Of a stretch of 64,000 nucleotides of DNA, positions 9,294-18,405 are shown in pieces. The notes under the pieces are model-generated. The model worked only from the letters and a program-made list of their open reading frames with translations, did not search any database and had not been told where the DNA came from. This DNA comes from Bacteroidales bacterium. Lineage in GTDB: Bacteria; Bacteroidota; Bacteroidia; Bacteroidales; Muribaculaceae. Numbering within the stretch: position 1 is the stretch's first letter; the number at the start of each line of letters is the position of its first letter. Position numbers and translations under genes: made by a program. Location: contig SUXI01000006.1 of NCBI GenBank assembly GCA_015060975.1, forward strand, positions 106,359 to 170,358, written 5' to 3'.

Positions 9294-10403
9294 ATGATGT
9301 TAAAATATGATTATTTAATAGTGGGAGCAGGGCTATTTGGAGCCGTATTTGCCCATGAAGCCAACAAGAAAGGATTAAAATGCCTTGTGGTTGAACGTCG
9401 CAACCATATAGGGGGGAATATATATTGCGAATCCATTGACGGAATAAACGTCCACAAATATGGTGCGCATATCTTTCACACCGACAATCATGCCGTGTGG
9501 GAATATGTTAACCAATTTGTTAAGTTCAATCGCTTTACAAATGCTCCCATCGCCAATTTTGAAGGGAAACTCTACAACCTTCCGTTTAATATGAATACCT
9601 TTTACGCTCTTTGGGGAGTAAAAACCCCCGATGAAGCAAAAGCCAAAATCGAAGAACAACGGCAAGAGTTTATCCATATCACCACCCCTGCAAATCTTGA
9701 AGAGCAAGCACTTACCCTATGCGGACGAGATATATACACTCGTCTAATAAAAGGTTATACCGAAAAACAATGGGGATGCGATGCAAAAAAACTCCCGGCA
9801 TTTATCATCAAACGCATACCTTTTCGTTTCACATTCGACAACAACTACTTCAACGATACTTATCAAGGGATTCCCATTGGCGGATACAACAAATTAATCG
9901 AATCCCTTTTGGACGGGATTGAAGTACGGCTTAACACCGACTATCTCACAAATCGCGACCAACTAAAACATTTAGCACACAAAGTATTGTTTACCGGTTG
10001 CATTGACCAATATTTTGATTACTGCTATGGACATCTTGAATATCGTAGTTTGAGATTTGAAACGACACAGCTCAATCTCCCCGATTTTCAAGGAAACGCA
10101 GTGGTAAATTATACCGAATTTGACATCCCTTATACCCGCATTATCGAACATAAACATTTTGAATTTGGGAATCAGCCAACCACGGTAATCACTCGTGAAT
10201 ATCCCGATAGTTTCGCCCCGGGAAAGGAACCTTATTACCCTATAAACAACAAGCGCAACACATCATTATATGAGCGTTATCGCAAACTTGCCAACGAAAC
10301 CGATGATGTGATTTTTGGCGGACGACTCGGGCTATACACCTACGCCGACATGGACGATACGATTGAAGCGGCTTTAAAACTTTGCAAACAAGAATTTATT
10401 TGA
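9294..10403 (+). CDS. glf: UDP-galactopyranose mutase
   Basis: Flavoenzyme that converts UDP-galactopyranose to UDP-galactofuranose, the donor for galactofuranose in surface glycans. The 369-residue protein begins with the FAD-binding DYLIVGAGLFGAVFA and VVERRNHIGGN motifs, followed by VHKYGAHIFHTDN, which is highly characteristic of Glf, and later YTEKQWG and GGYNKLIE. The length is normal for bacterial Glf. It is followed after 4 bp by a glycosyltransferase that probably uses its product. The start follows a TAACTTTG promoter element at 9258. Confidence 0.97.
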   Translation: MMLKYDYLIVGAGLFGAVFAHEANKKGLKCLVVERRNHIGGNIYCESIDGINVHKYGAHIFHTDNHAVWEYVNQFVKFNRFTNAPIANFEGKLYNLPFNMNTFYALWGVKTPDEAKAKIEEQRQEFIHITTPANLEEQALTLCGRDIYTRLIKGYTEKQWGCDAKKLPAFIIKRIPFRFTFDNNYFNDTYQGIPIGGYNKLIESLLDGIEVRLNTDYLTNRDQLKHLAHKVLFTGCIDQYFDYCYGHLEYRSLRFETTQLNLPDFQGNAVVNYTEFDIPYTRIIEHKHFEFGNQPTTVITREYPDSFAPGKEPYYPINNKRNTSLYERYRKLANETDDVIFGGRLGLYTYADMDDTIEAALKLCKQEFI

Positions 10404-10407
10404 CAAA

Positions 10408-11457
10408 ATGAATTGCTATATTTCTAAAAATTACAAAAACAAAACCAATGCCGGGAACAAAGCAAAAACCGATATTGAGCAAATAATTAAAGATATGGGA
10501 TTTAAGAACGTGGGACTCCCTCAATCAACTCACCACAATAAAGTCCTTTCGTTTTTCATCACCCTTATTGGAATTCTAAAAGCCCCGTTTTGTCTCAACA
10601 AAGGAGATATTCTTGTAATGCAATATCCATTAAAAAAATATTTCTCTTTTGTATGCAATATGGCGCATTTGCGTGGTGCTAAGGTTGTGACGCTGATTCA
10701 CGACTTGGGAAGCTTTCGACGCAAAGCTCTAACTATCAAACAAGAAATAAAACGACTAAACCATAGTGATTACATCATTGCGCACAACGACAAAATGCGT
10801 GATTGGCTACTAAACAATGGCATCACAGCACCACTTGGAACACTTGAAATATTTGATTATCTATCTAAAACAAAAGCCACTCGCAAAGAAACCAATCCAC
10901 CCTACAACATTTTATATGCCGGAGGTTTAAACCCTCGCAAAAACACTTTCCTATATGAAATAGGCGAACACATAAAATCTTATGGATTTAATTTATACGG
11001 CAATGGATTTGACGCAACAAAAGCAAAAAGAAAAGAGCACTTTAAATATATGGGATTTGTGAAATCAGATGATTTGATTGCTACGGCACAAGGTGATTTT
11101 GGTCTTGTGTGGGATGGATTCTCAATATCATCGTGCACCGGAGACTTCGGGGAATACTTGCAATACAACAATCCTCACAAAACATCACTATATATAAGAT
11201 GCGAACTTCCGGTAATAATATGGAGAAAAGCTGCACTTGCCGATTTTATATTGAAACATAATATAGGATTTGCTGTTGACTCTCTTGAAGAAATAGAGCC
11301 TCTATTAGCTAATCTAAGCAAAGAAAGGTACGAGCAGATGAGACACAATACAACAATTATTAGCGATAAATTGGCAAACGGATATTTTGCTCGAACCGCC
11401 ATTTCCACCGCTGTTTCAGCCCTAACTAATCAAGAATCCCTTTACCCTCGCGAATAA
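10408..11457 (+). CDS. Probable galactofuranosyltransferase
   Basis: A 349-residue GT-B-like glycosyltransferase. It resembles the WbbI/Gtf3 type, with an N-terminal ISKNYKNKTNAGNKAKTDIE, VVTLIHDLGSFRRK in the first half, and ILYAGGLNPRKN then GLVWDGFS in the donor-binding half. Immediate linkage to glf (4-bp gap) suggests UDP-galactofuranose as donor, adding Galf to O-antigen, capsule or a glycoprotein glycan; the acceptor is unknown. Its 3' end overlaps the convergent Sua5/YciO gene by about 32 bp. Confidence 0.8.
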   Translation: MNCYISKNYKNKTNAGNKAKTDIEQIIKDMGFKNVGLPQSTHHNKVLSFFITLIGILKAPFCLNKGDILVMQYPLKKYFSFVCNMAHLRGAKVVTLIHDLGSFRRKALTIKQEIKRLNHSDYIIAHNDKMRDWLLNNGITAPLGTLEIFDYLSKTKATRKETNPPYNILYAGGLNPRKNTFLYEIGEHIKSYGFNLYGNGFDATKAKRKEHFKYMGFVKSDDLIATAQGDFGLVWDGFSISSCTGDFGEYLQYNNPHKTSLYIRCELPVIIWRKAALADFILKHNIGFAVDSLEEIEPLLANLSKERYEQMRHNTTIISDKLANGYFARTAISTAVSALTNQESLYPRE

Positions 11458-12034
11458 TTTCTGGAGCCGAGCTATCGCAACAATCTACCACGGTTGAGGG
11501 AACAAGTCCACCATAACCACCATCGACAACAATATCTACCACATCTTCATATTTCATTGCAATAGCTTGTGGGTTGCAACCATCTTCGGGGTCATCGTCC
11601 CATTCTATCGAAGTGGTGAGAATAGGGTTGCCCAATCGCGATGCTATCTCACATGCTATTACATTGTCGGGAACACGAATACCTACCGTTTTACGCCCCT
11701 TAAATACTCTTGGCAATGTTGACGCCACTGGCAGGATAAACGTAAACGCTCCGGGAAGGTTTTCACGCAATAGTTGATATGCACGATTGTCGATTCGGGC
11801 ATATTGCGAAGCCTGAGATATGTCGCTGCACACAATCGAAAGGTTGGTGCGTTGAGGATTAATACCTTTTATTTTACATATCCTTTCAATAGCACTGTTC
11901 TTTAACGCATCACATCCTATGGCATAAAGCGTATCGGTGGGATAAATTACAATTCCCCCATCTCGCAATGTATCAACAACTTCATCCATAAAACGGTCAT
12001 TGATATTTGATGTGTACATTTTAAGAATTTTCAT
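11426..12034 (-). CDS. Sua5/YciO/YrdC-family protein (threonylcarbamoyl-AMP synthase-like)
   Basis: Member of the family that makes threonylcarbamoyl-AMP for t6A tRNA modification. The protein of ~202 residues contains GGIVIYPTDTLYAIGCD, KGINPQRTNLSIVCSD and TVGIRVPDN, the conserved ATP- and RNA-binding core. Its short length without a Sua5 C-terminal domain and its MKILKMYTSNIN start are closer to the YciO subgroup, whose role is less certain. The start at the ATG at 12034 is preferred over one at 12073, which would overlap the upstream gene. It follows a tRNA-editing-like B3/B4 gene, which fits a tRNA-quality theme. Confidence 0.88.
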   Translation of the reverse strand: MKILKMYTSNINDRFMDEVVDTLRDGGIVIYPTDTLYAIGCDALKNSAIERICKIKGINPQRTNLSIVCSDISQASQYARIDNRAYQLLRENLPGAFTFILPVASTLPRVFKGRKTVGIRVPDNVIACEIASRLGNPILTTSIEWDDDPEDGCNPQAIAMKYEDVVDIVVDGGYGGLVPSTVVDCCDSSAPEIIREGKGILD

Positions 12035-12056
12035 GGTCAATATCAATTTATTAAGG

Positions 12057-12728
12057 TTATTTAGCCGAGACAATTTCTATTTTAATGTCGGTAGCATTGG
12101 CATGACGAATAAGTAAATCAGTAGTGAAATCAATCGTTTCTTGCACCGGCATTTCCTCTCCATAAATATTTATACACATTAATAAACGACGTGTTTCGAG
12201 CGTTAATTTCGTGCGTTCTTCATCACTTGTGGGAGTACCAATTCCACCTATCCCATCACGATAAATAGGCAATGACGCTATGTTGAGTAATCCACGCCCT
12301 ATAGCTTCAAACCGTTCCCCCTCTCGTCCGGCGCCCAATCGCAGTGTGTCACCACTGATTTTTTCGGCATCAAAACCTCCTATCGAGTAACCCGAACGCA
12401 CCGACAACAAATTAATCAAGTCAATCAATGTTAACGTGCGATAAAGTTCCATACCTTTTACCAAACGCCTACAAAGAGCTTCGCTCGATGACCGATAACG
12501 ATTAGGCTCTTTCCCCAATGCCTTATATGCTTGACGAGTAGCTGCTATGCCCGGACGCTTATTTATCATAGGCATATCATAAGCCGCTCTGATTTTTTCG
12601 CTCTCGGCAAGCAACTCTTGCCACAAAGCATCAGAAGTCAGGTTATTTTCAACCGTTGCTTCAACCTTAATTACTTTGAATTGAGGCGCAACTGACAATA
12701 TTTCAGAATCGAACAGAATTTTCATCAT
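12057..12728 (-). CDS. B3/B4 domain protein (tRNA-editing-like)
   Basis: A 223-residue protein related to the B3/B4 editing domain of phenylalanyl-tRNA synthetase beta subunit, occurring here as a free-standing protein (COG3382-like). Recognisable are NKRPGIAATRQAYKALGKEPNRYRSSSEAL and LYRTLTLIDLINLLSVRSGYSIGGFD, which line the editing pocket in this family, plus GGIGTPTSDEERTKL. Likely hydrolyses mischarged aminoacyl-tRNA, inferred from the family. It has two possible adjacent start methionines. A full-consensus promoter lies 18-49 bp upstream. The Sua5/YciO gene follows on the same strand. Confidence 0.82.
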   Translation of the reverse strand: MMKILFDSEILSVAPQFKVIKVEATVENNLTSDALWQELLAESEKIRAAYDMPMINKRPGIAATRQAYKALGKEPNRYRSSSEALCRRLVKGMELYRTLTLIDLINLLSVRSGYSIGGFDAEKISGDTLRLGAGREGERFEAIGRGLLNIASLPIYRDGIGGIGTPTSDEERTKLTLETRRLLMCINIYGEEMPVQETIDFTTDLLIRHANATDIKIEIVSAK

Positions 12729-12745
12729 TAAAAATTATCCATATA

Positions 12746-12777
12746 CAAAAGTAATAAAATACTCTTTATCAAGCAAA
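12746..12777 (-). promoter_or_regulatory. Promoter of the B3/B4 gene
   Basis: On the minus strand: TTTG (12777-12774), 20-bp spacer, TACTTTTG (12753-12746). This is a full match to the Bacteroidetes housekeeping promoter. The start codon follows after 17 bp. The -33 TTTG is part of the T-tract that closes the adjacent hairpin. Confidence 0.8.
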
Positions 12778-12845
12778 AAAGAGATGTCATCACGACATCT
12801 CTTTTCCTTTAAACCTTTATCTTAATCTAATACTATGAAAAACAC
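12775..12845 (-). ncRNA. Putative ~70-nt small RNA or leader attenuator
   Basis: On the minus strand a TACATTTG -7-like element (12858-12851) is followed by a ~40-nt A-rich stretch without an obvious ORF and then a perfect 10-bp hairpin with six Ts, an intrinsic terminator. The layout -7 box, short A-rich body and terminator describes a short discrete transcript. It resembles leader sequences I recall from Bacteroides intergenic regions, but I cannot check this. It lies just upstream of the B3/B4 gene promoter, so it may be either an independent small RNA or an attenuated leader. No -33 TTTG is seen at proper spacing. Confidence 0.45.
12779..12803 (-). terminator. Intrinsic terminator of the putative small RNA
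   Basis: Stem arms AAGAGATGTC and GACATCTCTT (perfect, 10 bp) with the 5-nt loop ATCAC; on the minus strand it is followed by a T tract. It lies between divergently transcribed genes, where no protein-coding transcript needs to end. Confidence 0.75.
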
Positions 12846-13066
12846 ACGTACAAATGTATGCATTTTTCTTATATACTGCATTATTTATCGCCAAAATAAT
12901 TCACAATTTAAGATTTTTTAATAAAAATCACTTTTTATTTCACTATAAATGATTGTTTTTATTTATAATCCATAGATTAGTTTGCATTATAATTCCATTT
13001 AAAAGCATATCAGAACAAAAATAACGACATCTTGAACAAATATTTAGCATCTTAAAATGAGATATT
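12846..13066. other. AT-rich intergenic stretch before nifJ
   Basis: Apart from the -7-like element of the putative small RNA at 12851-12858, I see only AT-rich sequence here. A 28-codon plus-strand frame at 12835-12921 has no supporting features. Confidence 0.5.
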
Positions 13067-13098
13067 TTTGGCAGTTAGTCAATAAATTCGTAACTTTG
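13067..13098 (+). promoter_or_regulatory. Promoter of nifJ
   Basis: TTTG (13067-13070), 20-bp spacer, TAACTTTG (13091-13098): a perfect match. It predicts a leader of about 70 nt before the nifJ start. Confidence 0.88.
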
Positions 13099-13174
13099 CA
13101 AGTCTTAAAATTAATAATGTATATTAATATAAGAAATATCATTATAATTCCTACTATAAATAGATTACAAAATT

Positions 13175-16100
13175 ATGAGTAAAGAAAAGAAATTCTTGAC
13201 CTGTGATGGTAATCAAGCTGCAGCACATATCTCGTATATGTTCTCAGAAGTAGCAGCAATCTACCCCATCACACCATCATCAACAATGGCTGAATATGTT
13301 GATGAATGGGCAGCAGCAGGACGTAAAAACATCTTTGGAGAAACCGTCCTTGTACAGGAAATGCAATCAGAAGGTGGTGCAGCAGGTGCTGTTCACGGCT
13401 CACTCCAAGCAGGAGCCTTGACTACAACCTACACTGCATCTCAAGGTCTTCTCCTTATGATTCCTAATATGTATAAGATTGCGGGTGAGTTGCTCCCATG
13501 CGTGTTCCACGTATCGGCTCGTACTCTCGCATCTCACGCATTGAGTATCTTTGGTGATCACCAAGATGTAATGTCAGTGCGTCAAACAGGTTTTGCAATG
13601 CTTGCCGAAGGTTCTGTACAAGAAGTTATGGACCTTGCCGGTGTTGCTCACCTTGCAACTATCAAATCACGCGTTCCTTTCGTGAACTTCTTTGATGGGT
13701 TCCGCACTTCTCACGAAATCCAAAAAATCGAAATGCTCGAAAACGAAGACCTTGCTCCACTTTTGGACCAAGAAGCACTTGCTGACTTCCGTGCTCGCGC
13801 ATTAAATCCAGAAGCACCTGTAGCTCGTGGTATGGCTGAAAACGGCGACGTATTCTTCCAACACCGTGAATCATGTAACAAATACTACGATGCAGTTCCT
13901 GAAATCGTAGAAGAATACATGAACAAAATTTCAGAAATCACAGGTCGCAAATATGGTTTGTTTAACTACTATGGTGCTGAAGACGCTGAACGCGTAATCA
14001 TCGCTATGGGTTCGGTCACTGAAGCGGCTAAAGAGGCTATCGACCACATGGTGGCTAACGGCGAAAAAGTGGGTCTTGTTTCTGTTCACTTGTATCGTCC
14101 ATTCTCTGCCAAACACTTCCTTGCTGCAGTTCCTAAAACGGCTAAACGCATCGCTGTGCTCGACCGCACAAAAGAACCCGGTGCAGTGGGCGAACCATTG
14201 TTCCTTGATGTAAAACAATGCTTCTATGGCAAAGAAAATGCGCCTGTTATCGTAGGTGGCCGTTATGGTCTTGCTTCAAAGGACACTACTCCTGCTCAAA
14301 TCATCTCTGTATTTGAAAATCTTGCTCTTCCCGAACCAAAAGATCAATTCACAGTAGGTATCATCGATGACGTTACATTTACTTCACTTCCTCCAAAAGA
14401 AGAAATCGCTCTTGGTGGTGAAGGTACTTTCGAAGCAAAATTCTTCGGTCTTGGTGCTGACGGTACAGTAGGTGCTAACAAAAACTCAGTAAAAATCATC
14501 GGTGACAACACCAATAAATATTGTCAAGCATATTTCGCTTACGACTCTAAAAAATCAGGTGGTTTCACATGTTCACACCTTCGTTTCGGTGACGATCCTA
14601 TCCGTTCAACTTATTTGGTAACTACCCCTAACTTCGTTGCTTGCCACGTTCAAGCCTACCTCAACATGTATGATGTGACTCGTGGTCTTCGCAATGGTGG
14701 TACTTTCTTGTTGAACACAATCTGGGAAGGCGAAGAACTTGCTAAAAACCTCCCTAACAAAGTAAAACGCTACTTTGCACAAAACAACATCACTGTTTAC
14801 TATATCAACGCAACAAAGATTGCTCGCGAAATCGGTCTTGGTAACCGCACCAACACTATCCTTCAAAGTGCGTTCTTCCGCATCACTGAAGTAATCCCTG
14901 TTGACCTTGCTGTAGAACAAATGAAGAAATTCATCGTTAAGAGTTACGGCAAGAAAGGTCAAGACATCGTTGACAAAAACTACGCTGCAGTTGACCGTGG
15001 TAACGAATACAAAACTCTCGCTGTTGATCCTGCTTGGGCTAACCTTGCTGATGATGAAGTTGCTGCAAACAACGATCCAGCATTCATCAACGAAGTGGTT
15101 CGTCCTATCAACGCTCAAGATGGTGACCTTTTGAAAGTATCTGCATTCAAAGGTATCGAAGATGGTACTTGGGCTCAAGGTACAGCAAAATATGAAAAAC
15201 GTGGTGTGGCAGCATTCGTTCCTGAATGGATTTCAGAAAACTGTATCCAATGTAACAAGTGTGCTTACGTTTGTCCTCACGCTGCTATTCGTCCATTCGT
15301 TCTTGACGCTGACGAAATGGCTTCAGCTACAACCACCAACGCTATCCCCGCTATCGGTAAACAATTCACAGGTATGCAATTCATTCAAGCTGTTGACGTG
15401 CTCGACTGTCTTGGTTGCGGCAACTGTGTTGATGTATGTCCCGGCAAGAAGGGCGTGAAAGCTCTCGAAATGAAGCCTCTTGAATCTCAACTCGAAGTTC
15501 AAAAGACTTGGGAATACTGCGTAGAAAAAGTTGAATCAAAACAAGACCTCGTTGACGTTAAAGCTAACGTTAAGAATAGCCAATTCGCAACTCCATTGTT
15601 TGAGTTCTCAGGCGCTTGCTCAGGTTGTGGTGAAACTCCTTATGTGAAACTTATCACTCAACTTTATGGTGACCACGAAATGGTGGCTAACGCTACAGGT
15701 TGTTCTTCAATCTACTCTGGTTCTGTACCTTCAACTCCTTATACTACTAACAAACGTGGTCATGGTCCTGCTTGGGCTAACTCACTTTTCGAAGACTTCT
15801 GTGAATTTGGCCTTGGTATGACTATCGCTAACGAAAAGATGCGTGCTCGTCTTGAAGGATATATGAACGACGCTCTTAACTGTCCAAAATGTGGCGAAGA
15901 AATCAAAGCTCTCGCTGCTGAATGGCTCGAAAACAAAGAAGATGCTGCTAAGACTCGCGAAATCGCCGACAAACTCGTTCCTGCTTGCGAAGCTTGCGGT
16001 TGCGACACTTGCAAAAACATTCTTTCTGTAAAACAATATATCGTGAAACGTTCACAATGGATTATCGGTGGTGACGGTGCTTCTTACGACATCGGCTTCG

Positions 16101-16726
16101 GCGGTCTTGACCATGTGCTCGCGTCAGGTAAGAATGTAAATATTCTTGTTCTCGATACTGAGGTTTACTCTAATACAGGTGGTCAAGCTTCTAAAGCTAC
16201 TCCTATCGGTGCTATCGCTAAGTTTGCTGCTGCTGGTAAACGCGTACGCAAAAAAGACCTCGGTCTCATCGCTTCAACTTATGGCTATGTTTACGCTGCT
16301 CAAATCGCTATGGGTGCTGACCAAGCTCAAACACTCAAAGCAATCCGCGAAGCAGAAGCATACGACGGACCATCTATCATCATTGCATACGCTCCTTGTA
16401 TCAACCATGGTCTAAAAGCCGGTATGGGTAAAGCTCAACAAGAAGAAGCTAACGCAGTGGCTTGCGGTTACTGGCACCTCTGGCGCTACAACCCAGCTCT
16501 CGAAGCTGAAGGTAAAAACCCATTCACTCTCGATAGCAAAGAGCCTAATTGGGACGACTTTGAAGGCTTCCTCAAAGGTGAAGTACGTTACGCATCAGTT
16601 ATGAAGCAATATCCCGAAGAAGCTGCCGAACTATTCGCTGCTGCTAAGGAAAATGCTCAATGGCGTTACAACAACTACCGCCGCCTTGCTCAACAACAAT
16701 GGGGCGTAGATCCTGAAAGCAAGTAA
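13175..16726 (+). CDS. nifJ: Pyruvate:ferredoxin (flavodoxin) oxidoreductase
   Basis: Oxidatively decarboxylates pyruvate to acetyl-CoA and CO2, reducing ferredoxin or flavodoxin; a central enzyme of anaerobic metabolism. The 1183-residue single-chain protein has the order expected for PFOR: N-terminal pyruvate-binding domain (YPITPSSTMAEY), transketolase-C-like domain, gamma domain, two ferredoxin-type clusters (CIQCNKCAYVCPH near residue 690 and CLGCGNCVDVCPG near 745), and a thiamine-diphosphate domain (CSGCGETPYVK near 815, then GDGASYDIGFGGLDH). Codons look strongly biased, consistent with high expression. It is monocistronic, with its own promoter at 13067 and a terminator at 16747. Confidence 0.98.
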   Translation: MSKEKKFLTCDGNQAAAHISYMFSEVAAIYPITPSSTMAEYVDEWAAAGRKNIFGETVLVQEMQSEGGAAGAVHGSLQAGALTTTYTASQGLLLMIPNMYKIAGELLPCVFHVSARTLASHALSIFGDHQDVMSVRQTGFAMLAEGSVQEVMDLAGVAHLATIKSRVPFVNFFDGFRTSHEIQKIEMLENEDLAPLLDQEALADFRARALNPEAPVARGMAENGDVFFQHRESCNKYYDAVPEIVEEYMNKISEITGRKYGLFNYYGAEDAERVIIAMGSVTEAAKEAIDHMVANGEKVGLVSVHLYRPFSAKHFLAAVPKTAKRIAVLDRTKEPGAVGEPLFLDVKQCFYGKENAPVIVGGRYGLASKDTTPAQIISVFENLALPEPKDQFTVGIIDDVTFTSLPPKEEIALGGEGTFEAKFFGLGADGTVGANKNSVKIIGDNTNKYCQAYFAYDSKKSGGFTCSHLRFGDDPIRSTYLVTTPNFVACHVQAYLNMYDVTRGLRNGGTFLLNTIWEGEELAKNLPNKVKRYFAQNNITVYYINATKIAREIGLGNRTNTILQSAFFRITEVIPVDLAVEQMKKFIVKSYGKKGQDIVDKNYAAVDRGNEYKTLAVDPAWANLADDEVAANNDPAFINEVVRPINAQDGDLLKVSAFKGIEDGTWAQGTAKYEKRGVAAFVPEWISENCIQCNKCAYVCPHAAIRPFVLDADEMASATTTNAIPAIGKQFTGMQFIQAVDVLDCLGCGNCVDVCPGKKGVKALEMKPLESQLEVQKTWEYCVEKVESKQDLVDVKANVKNSQFATPLFEFSGACSGCGETPYVKLITQLYGDHEMVANATGCSSIYSGSVPSTPYTTNKRGHGPAWANSLFEDFCEFGLGMTIANEKMRARLEGYMNDALNCPKCGEEIKALAAEWLENKEDAAKTREIADKLVPACEACGCDTCKNILSVKQYIVKRSQWIIGGDGASYDIGFGGLDHVLASGKNVNILVLDTEVYSNTGGQASKATPIGAIAKFAAAGKRVRKKDLGLIASTYGYVYAAQIAMGADQAQTLKAIREAEAYDGPSIIIAYAPCINHGLKAGMGKAQQEEANAVACGYWHLWRYNPALEAEGKNPFTLDSKEPNWDDFEGFLKGEVRYASVMKQYPEEAAELFAAAKENAQWRYNNYRRLAQQQWGVDPESK

Positions 16727-16746
16727 TCAACAACTTGTAATATAAG

Positions 16747-16787
16747 AAGCATCCTCGGGTCAATGACTCGAGGATGCTTGTTTTTTA
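16747..16787 (+). terminator. nifJ terminator
   Basis: Perfect 11-bp stem (AAGCATCCTCG with CGAGGATGCTT), with a further GTCA/TGAC pairing inside the loop, followed by G and a run of Ts. It starts 20 bp after the nifJ stop. Confidence 0.92.
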
Positions 16788-16905
16788 TATCGTTTATCCA
16801 ATAATAGATTCACACTGCAAAAGCGACCCGATCCGAGTCATTAGCACATAACATAATCTTTTATATATTGAAAAAAATTGTTTTACTCAAAAAAGGTAAT
16901 GATAC

Positions 16906-16945
16906 AAAAAAATAAGCACGATCCCAAAGAACCGCGCTTATTTTT
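16906..16945 (-). terminator. Terminator of the sus-like operon
   Basis: Inverted repeat AAAAATAAGC / GCTTATTTTT with one inner mismatch and a loop of about 15 nt, located 25 bp past the end of the SusF-like gene. On the minus strand it ends in a T-rich tract; on the plus strand it could also act as a back-up. Confidence 0.8.
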
Positions 16946-16969
16946 ATTTAATGCTATATTATTTCGATA

Positions 16970-18319
16970 TTATTCGAGATAGCAAGCGTATGGCACTACC
17001 GAAAGGTCGAGTGTGATAGTATATGTACCTGCAGCAGGAGCTTTAAGGTTAGCACCATCAGGAACAAGATTGTATTCATCAACACCACCAAGGTTGATAG
17101 CCCAGTCGTCGTTGCAACGGAACTTATATTCATCACCTTCGTTAAGTGTGATTGTTCCTACCCAGAATAGACCATCTTCTGAAGTTAGAGGTTCAGATTG
17201 AGCCCAACCGTTGAAAGAACCGATTACACCGATGGTGTTAATCTTAGTAGCACTCCAAGTCAAAGCAGCGATGTCAACTTTACACCAATATAAACCGGCT
17301 TCAGCTACTGTGAGGTTACCTGCACCACCATCGGTAGAAAGTTTGCCTTCTTCACCGGCATCACCATAGTTAGTATGATTCCAGTCGGCAGCAGAAGTAA
17401 ACTTGAAACCACTTGGAGAAAGGTTAGCGAAGCCCATGTATTCAGTATAGTTGTTAGTGAACAACATTTGTGAACCGCCATGGTTCCAACCATTAGCATC
17501 ACCAGGAGTCCAAAGGTTTTCAACAGCCGATGCAAATTCATAAGTCAAAGTTTCCATATTAACTGAGAGCAACCATGTACCGACAGGCATAACACCACCC
17601 CAACCCTCACCGGCAGCTAAAGTACCGACAGTTTCAGCATCGCCGGCAGTAGGAACATAAGTGAGTTGGGCACCTTTAACAGCCCATTCTTGAACTTCGG
17701 CTACATCTACCTTCACAGTAAATACCGGATTGTCATAAACATCACCGGTGTGATTCATTGCGATAGTTTCACCACCATTGATAACAAGGCTATAAGAATC
17801 TTCGATAGTTACAGCAGCAGGAAATGGAGTAACAGATACTTTGTGAGCACCATAGTAAAGGTTTGGATTACCGATGCGCACTGAAGATGTACCATTAACT
17901 ATGTATGCAGCAAAACGCACATATGCATCTTGAGTTTTAGGATTTTTACCAAGCACTTTGAGGTGAGCAACTTGCCAATCGGCAGGGTCAACACACACTT
18001 GGTTGTTTACTACTTCAGTAGCAACTTCCTGAACAGCGGCGAAATCTTCGGTTTTTGACAATTGCATCACAAAAGCCAAATCACCTACTGCAGGAAGATC
18101 TTGAGCCTCAATAATATTGAGAACCACAGCTTGTTGTTCTGCATCAGCAAGCGCTTTAAGGTCAAATGAAGAAACACTGTCAACAGGGGCAACAGTAATG
18201 CCTTCAGCCGACATAATTGGCTCTTGTGGATTGCTTTGAGGAATTGCATCCGACTCGTCCTCACAAGCCGTGAAACCAAGCGCAAGAGCCGCCAATAACA
18301 TTATGCTAAATTTTTTCAT
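16970..18319 (-). CDS. SusF-like outer-membrane glycan-binding lipoprotein
   Basis: A 449-residue surface lipoprotein; signal peptide with lipobox LGFTAC (Cys19). The N-terminal SusE-type domain (residues ~35-150) is followed by at least two carbohydrate-binding-like modules rich in tryptophan: VENLWTPGDANGWNHGGSQMLF with GFKFTSAADWNHTNYG, and GVIGSFNGWAQSEPL with EYKFRCNDDWAINLGG. These repeated GxxNGW and FK(F)xxxDW signatures are those of SusE/SusF starch-binding domains. It is the last gene of the susC-D-E-F-like operon. The substrate is probably an alpha-glucan by analogy, but no amylase is adjacent. Confidence 0.87.
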   Translation of the reverse strand: MKKFSIMLLAALALGFTACEDESDAIPQSNPQEPIMSAEGITVAPVDSVSSFDLKALADAEQQAVVLNIIEAQDLPAVGDLAFVMQLSKTEDFAAVQEVATEVVNNQVCVDPADWQVAHLKVLGKNPKTQDAYVRFAAYIVNGTSSVRIGNPNLYYGAHKVSVTPFPAAVTIEDSYSLVINGGETIAMNHTGDVYDNPVFTVKVDVAEVQEWAVKGAQLTYVPTAGDAETVGTLAAGEGWGGVMPVGTWLLSVNMETLTYEFASAVENLWTPGDANGWNHGGSQMLFTNNYTEYMGFANLSPSGFKFTSAADWNHTNYGDAGEEGKLSTDGGAGNLTVAEAGLYWCKVDIAALTWSATKINTIGVIGSFNGWAQSEPLTSEDGLFWVGTITLNEGDEYKFRCNDDWAINLGGVDEYNLVPDGANLKAPAAGTYTITLDLSVVPYACYLE

Positions 18320-18405
18320 ATTGTTTATTTCTCTTGATTTTAACTTGCCGAAGATTGGGCGGAAAGAAAACTCCGCCCTTTTCTCGGCAAATTATTGATT
18401 TATCA

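Noticed and set aside
12835..12921. 28-codon plus-strand ORF upstream of nifJ
   Set aside because: It lies opposite the putative small RNA, has no promoter in its orientation and no recognisable product.
14606..15178. 190-residue open frame antisense to nifJ
   Set aside because: Its sequence is the complement of strongly biased nifJ codons and shows no protein-like motifs.
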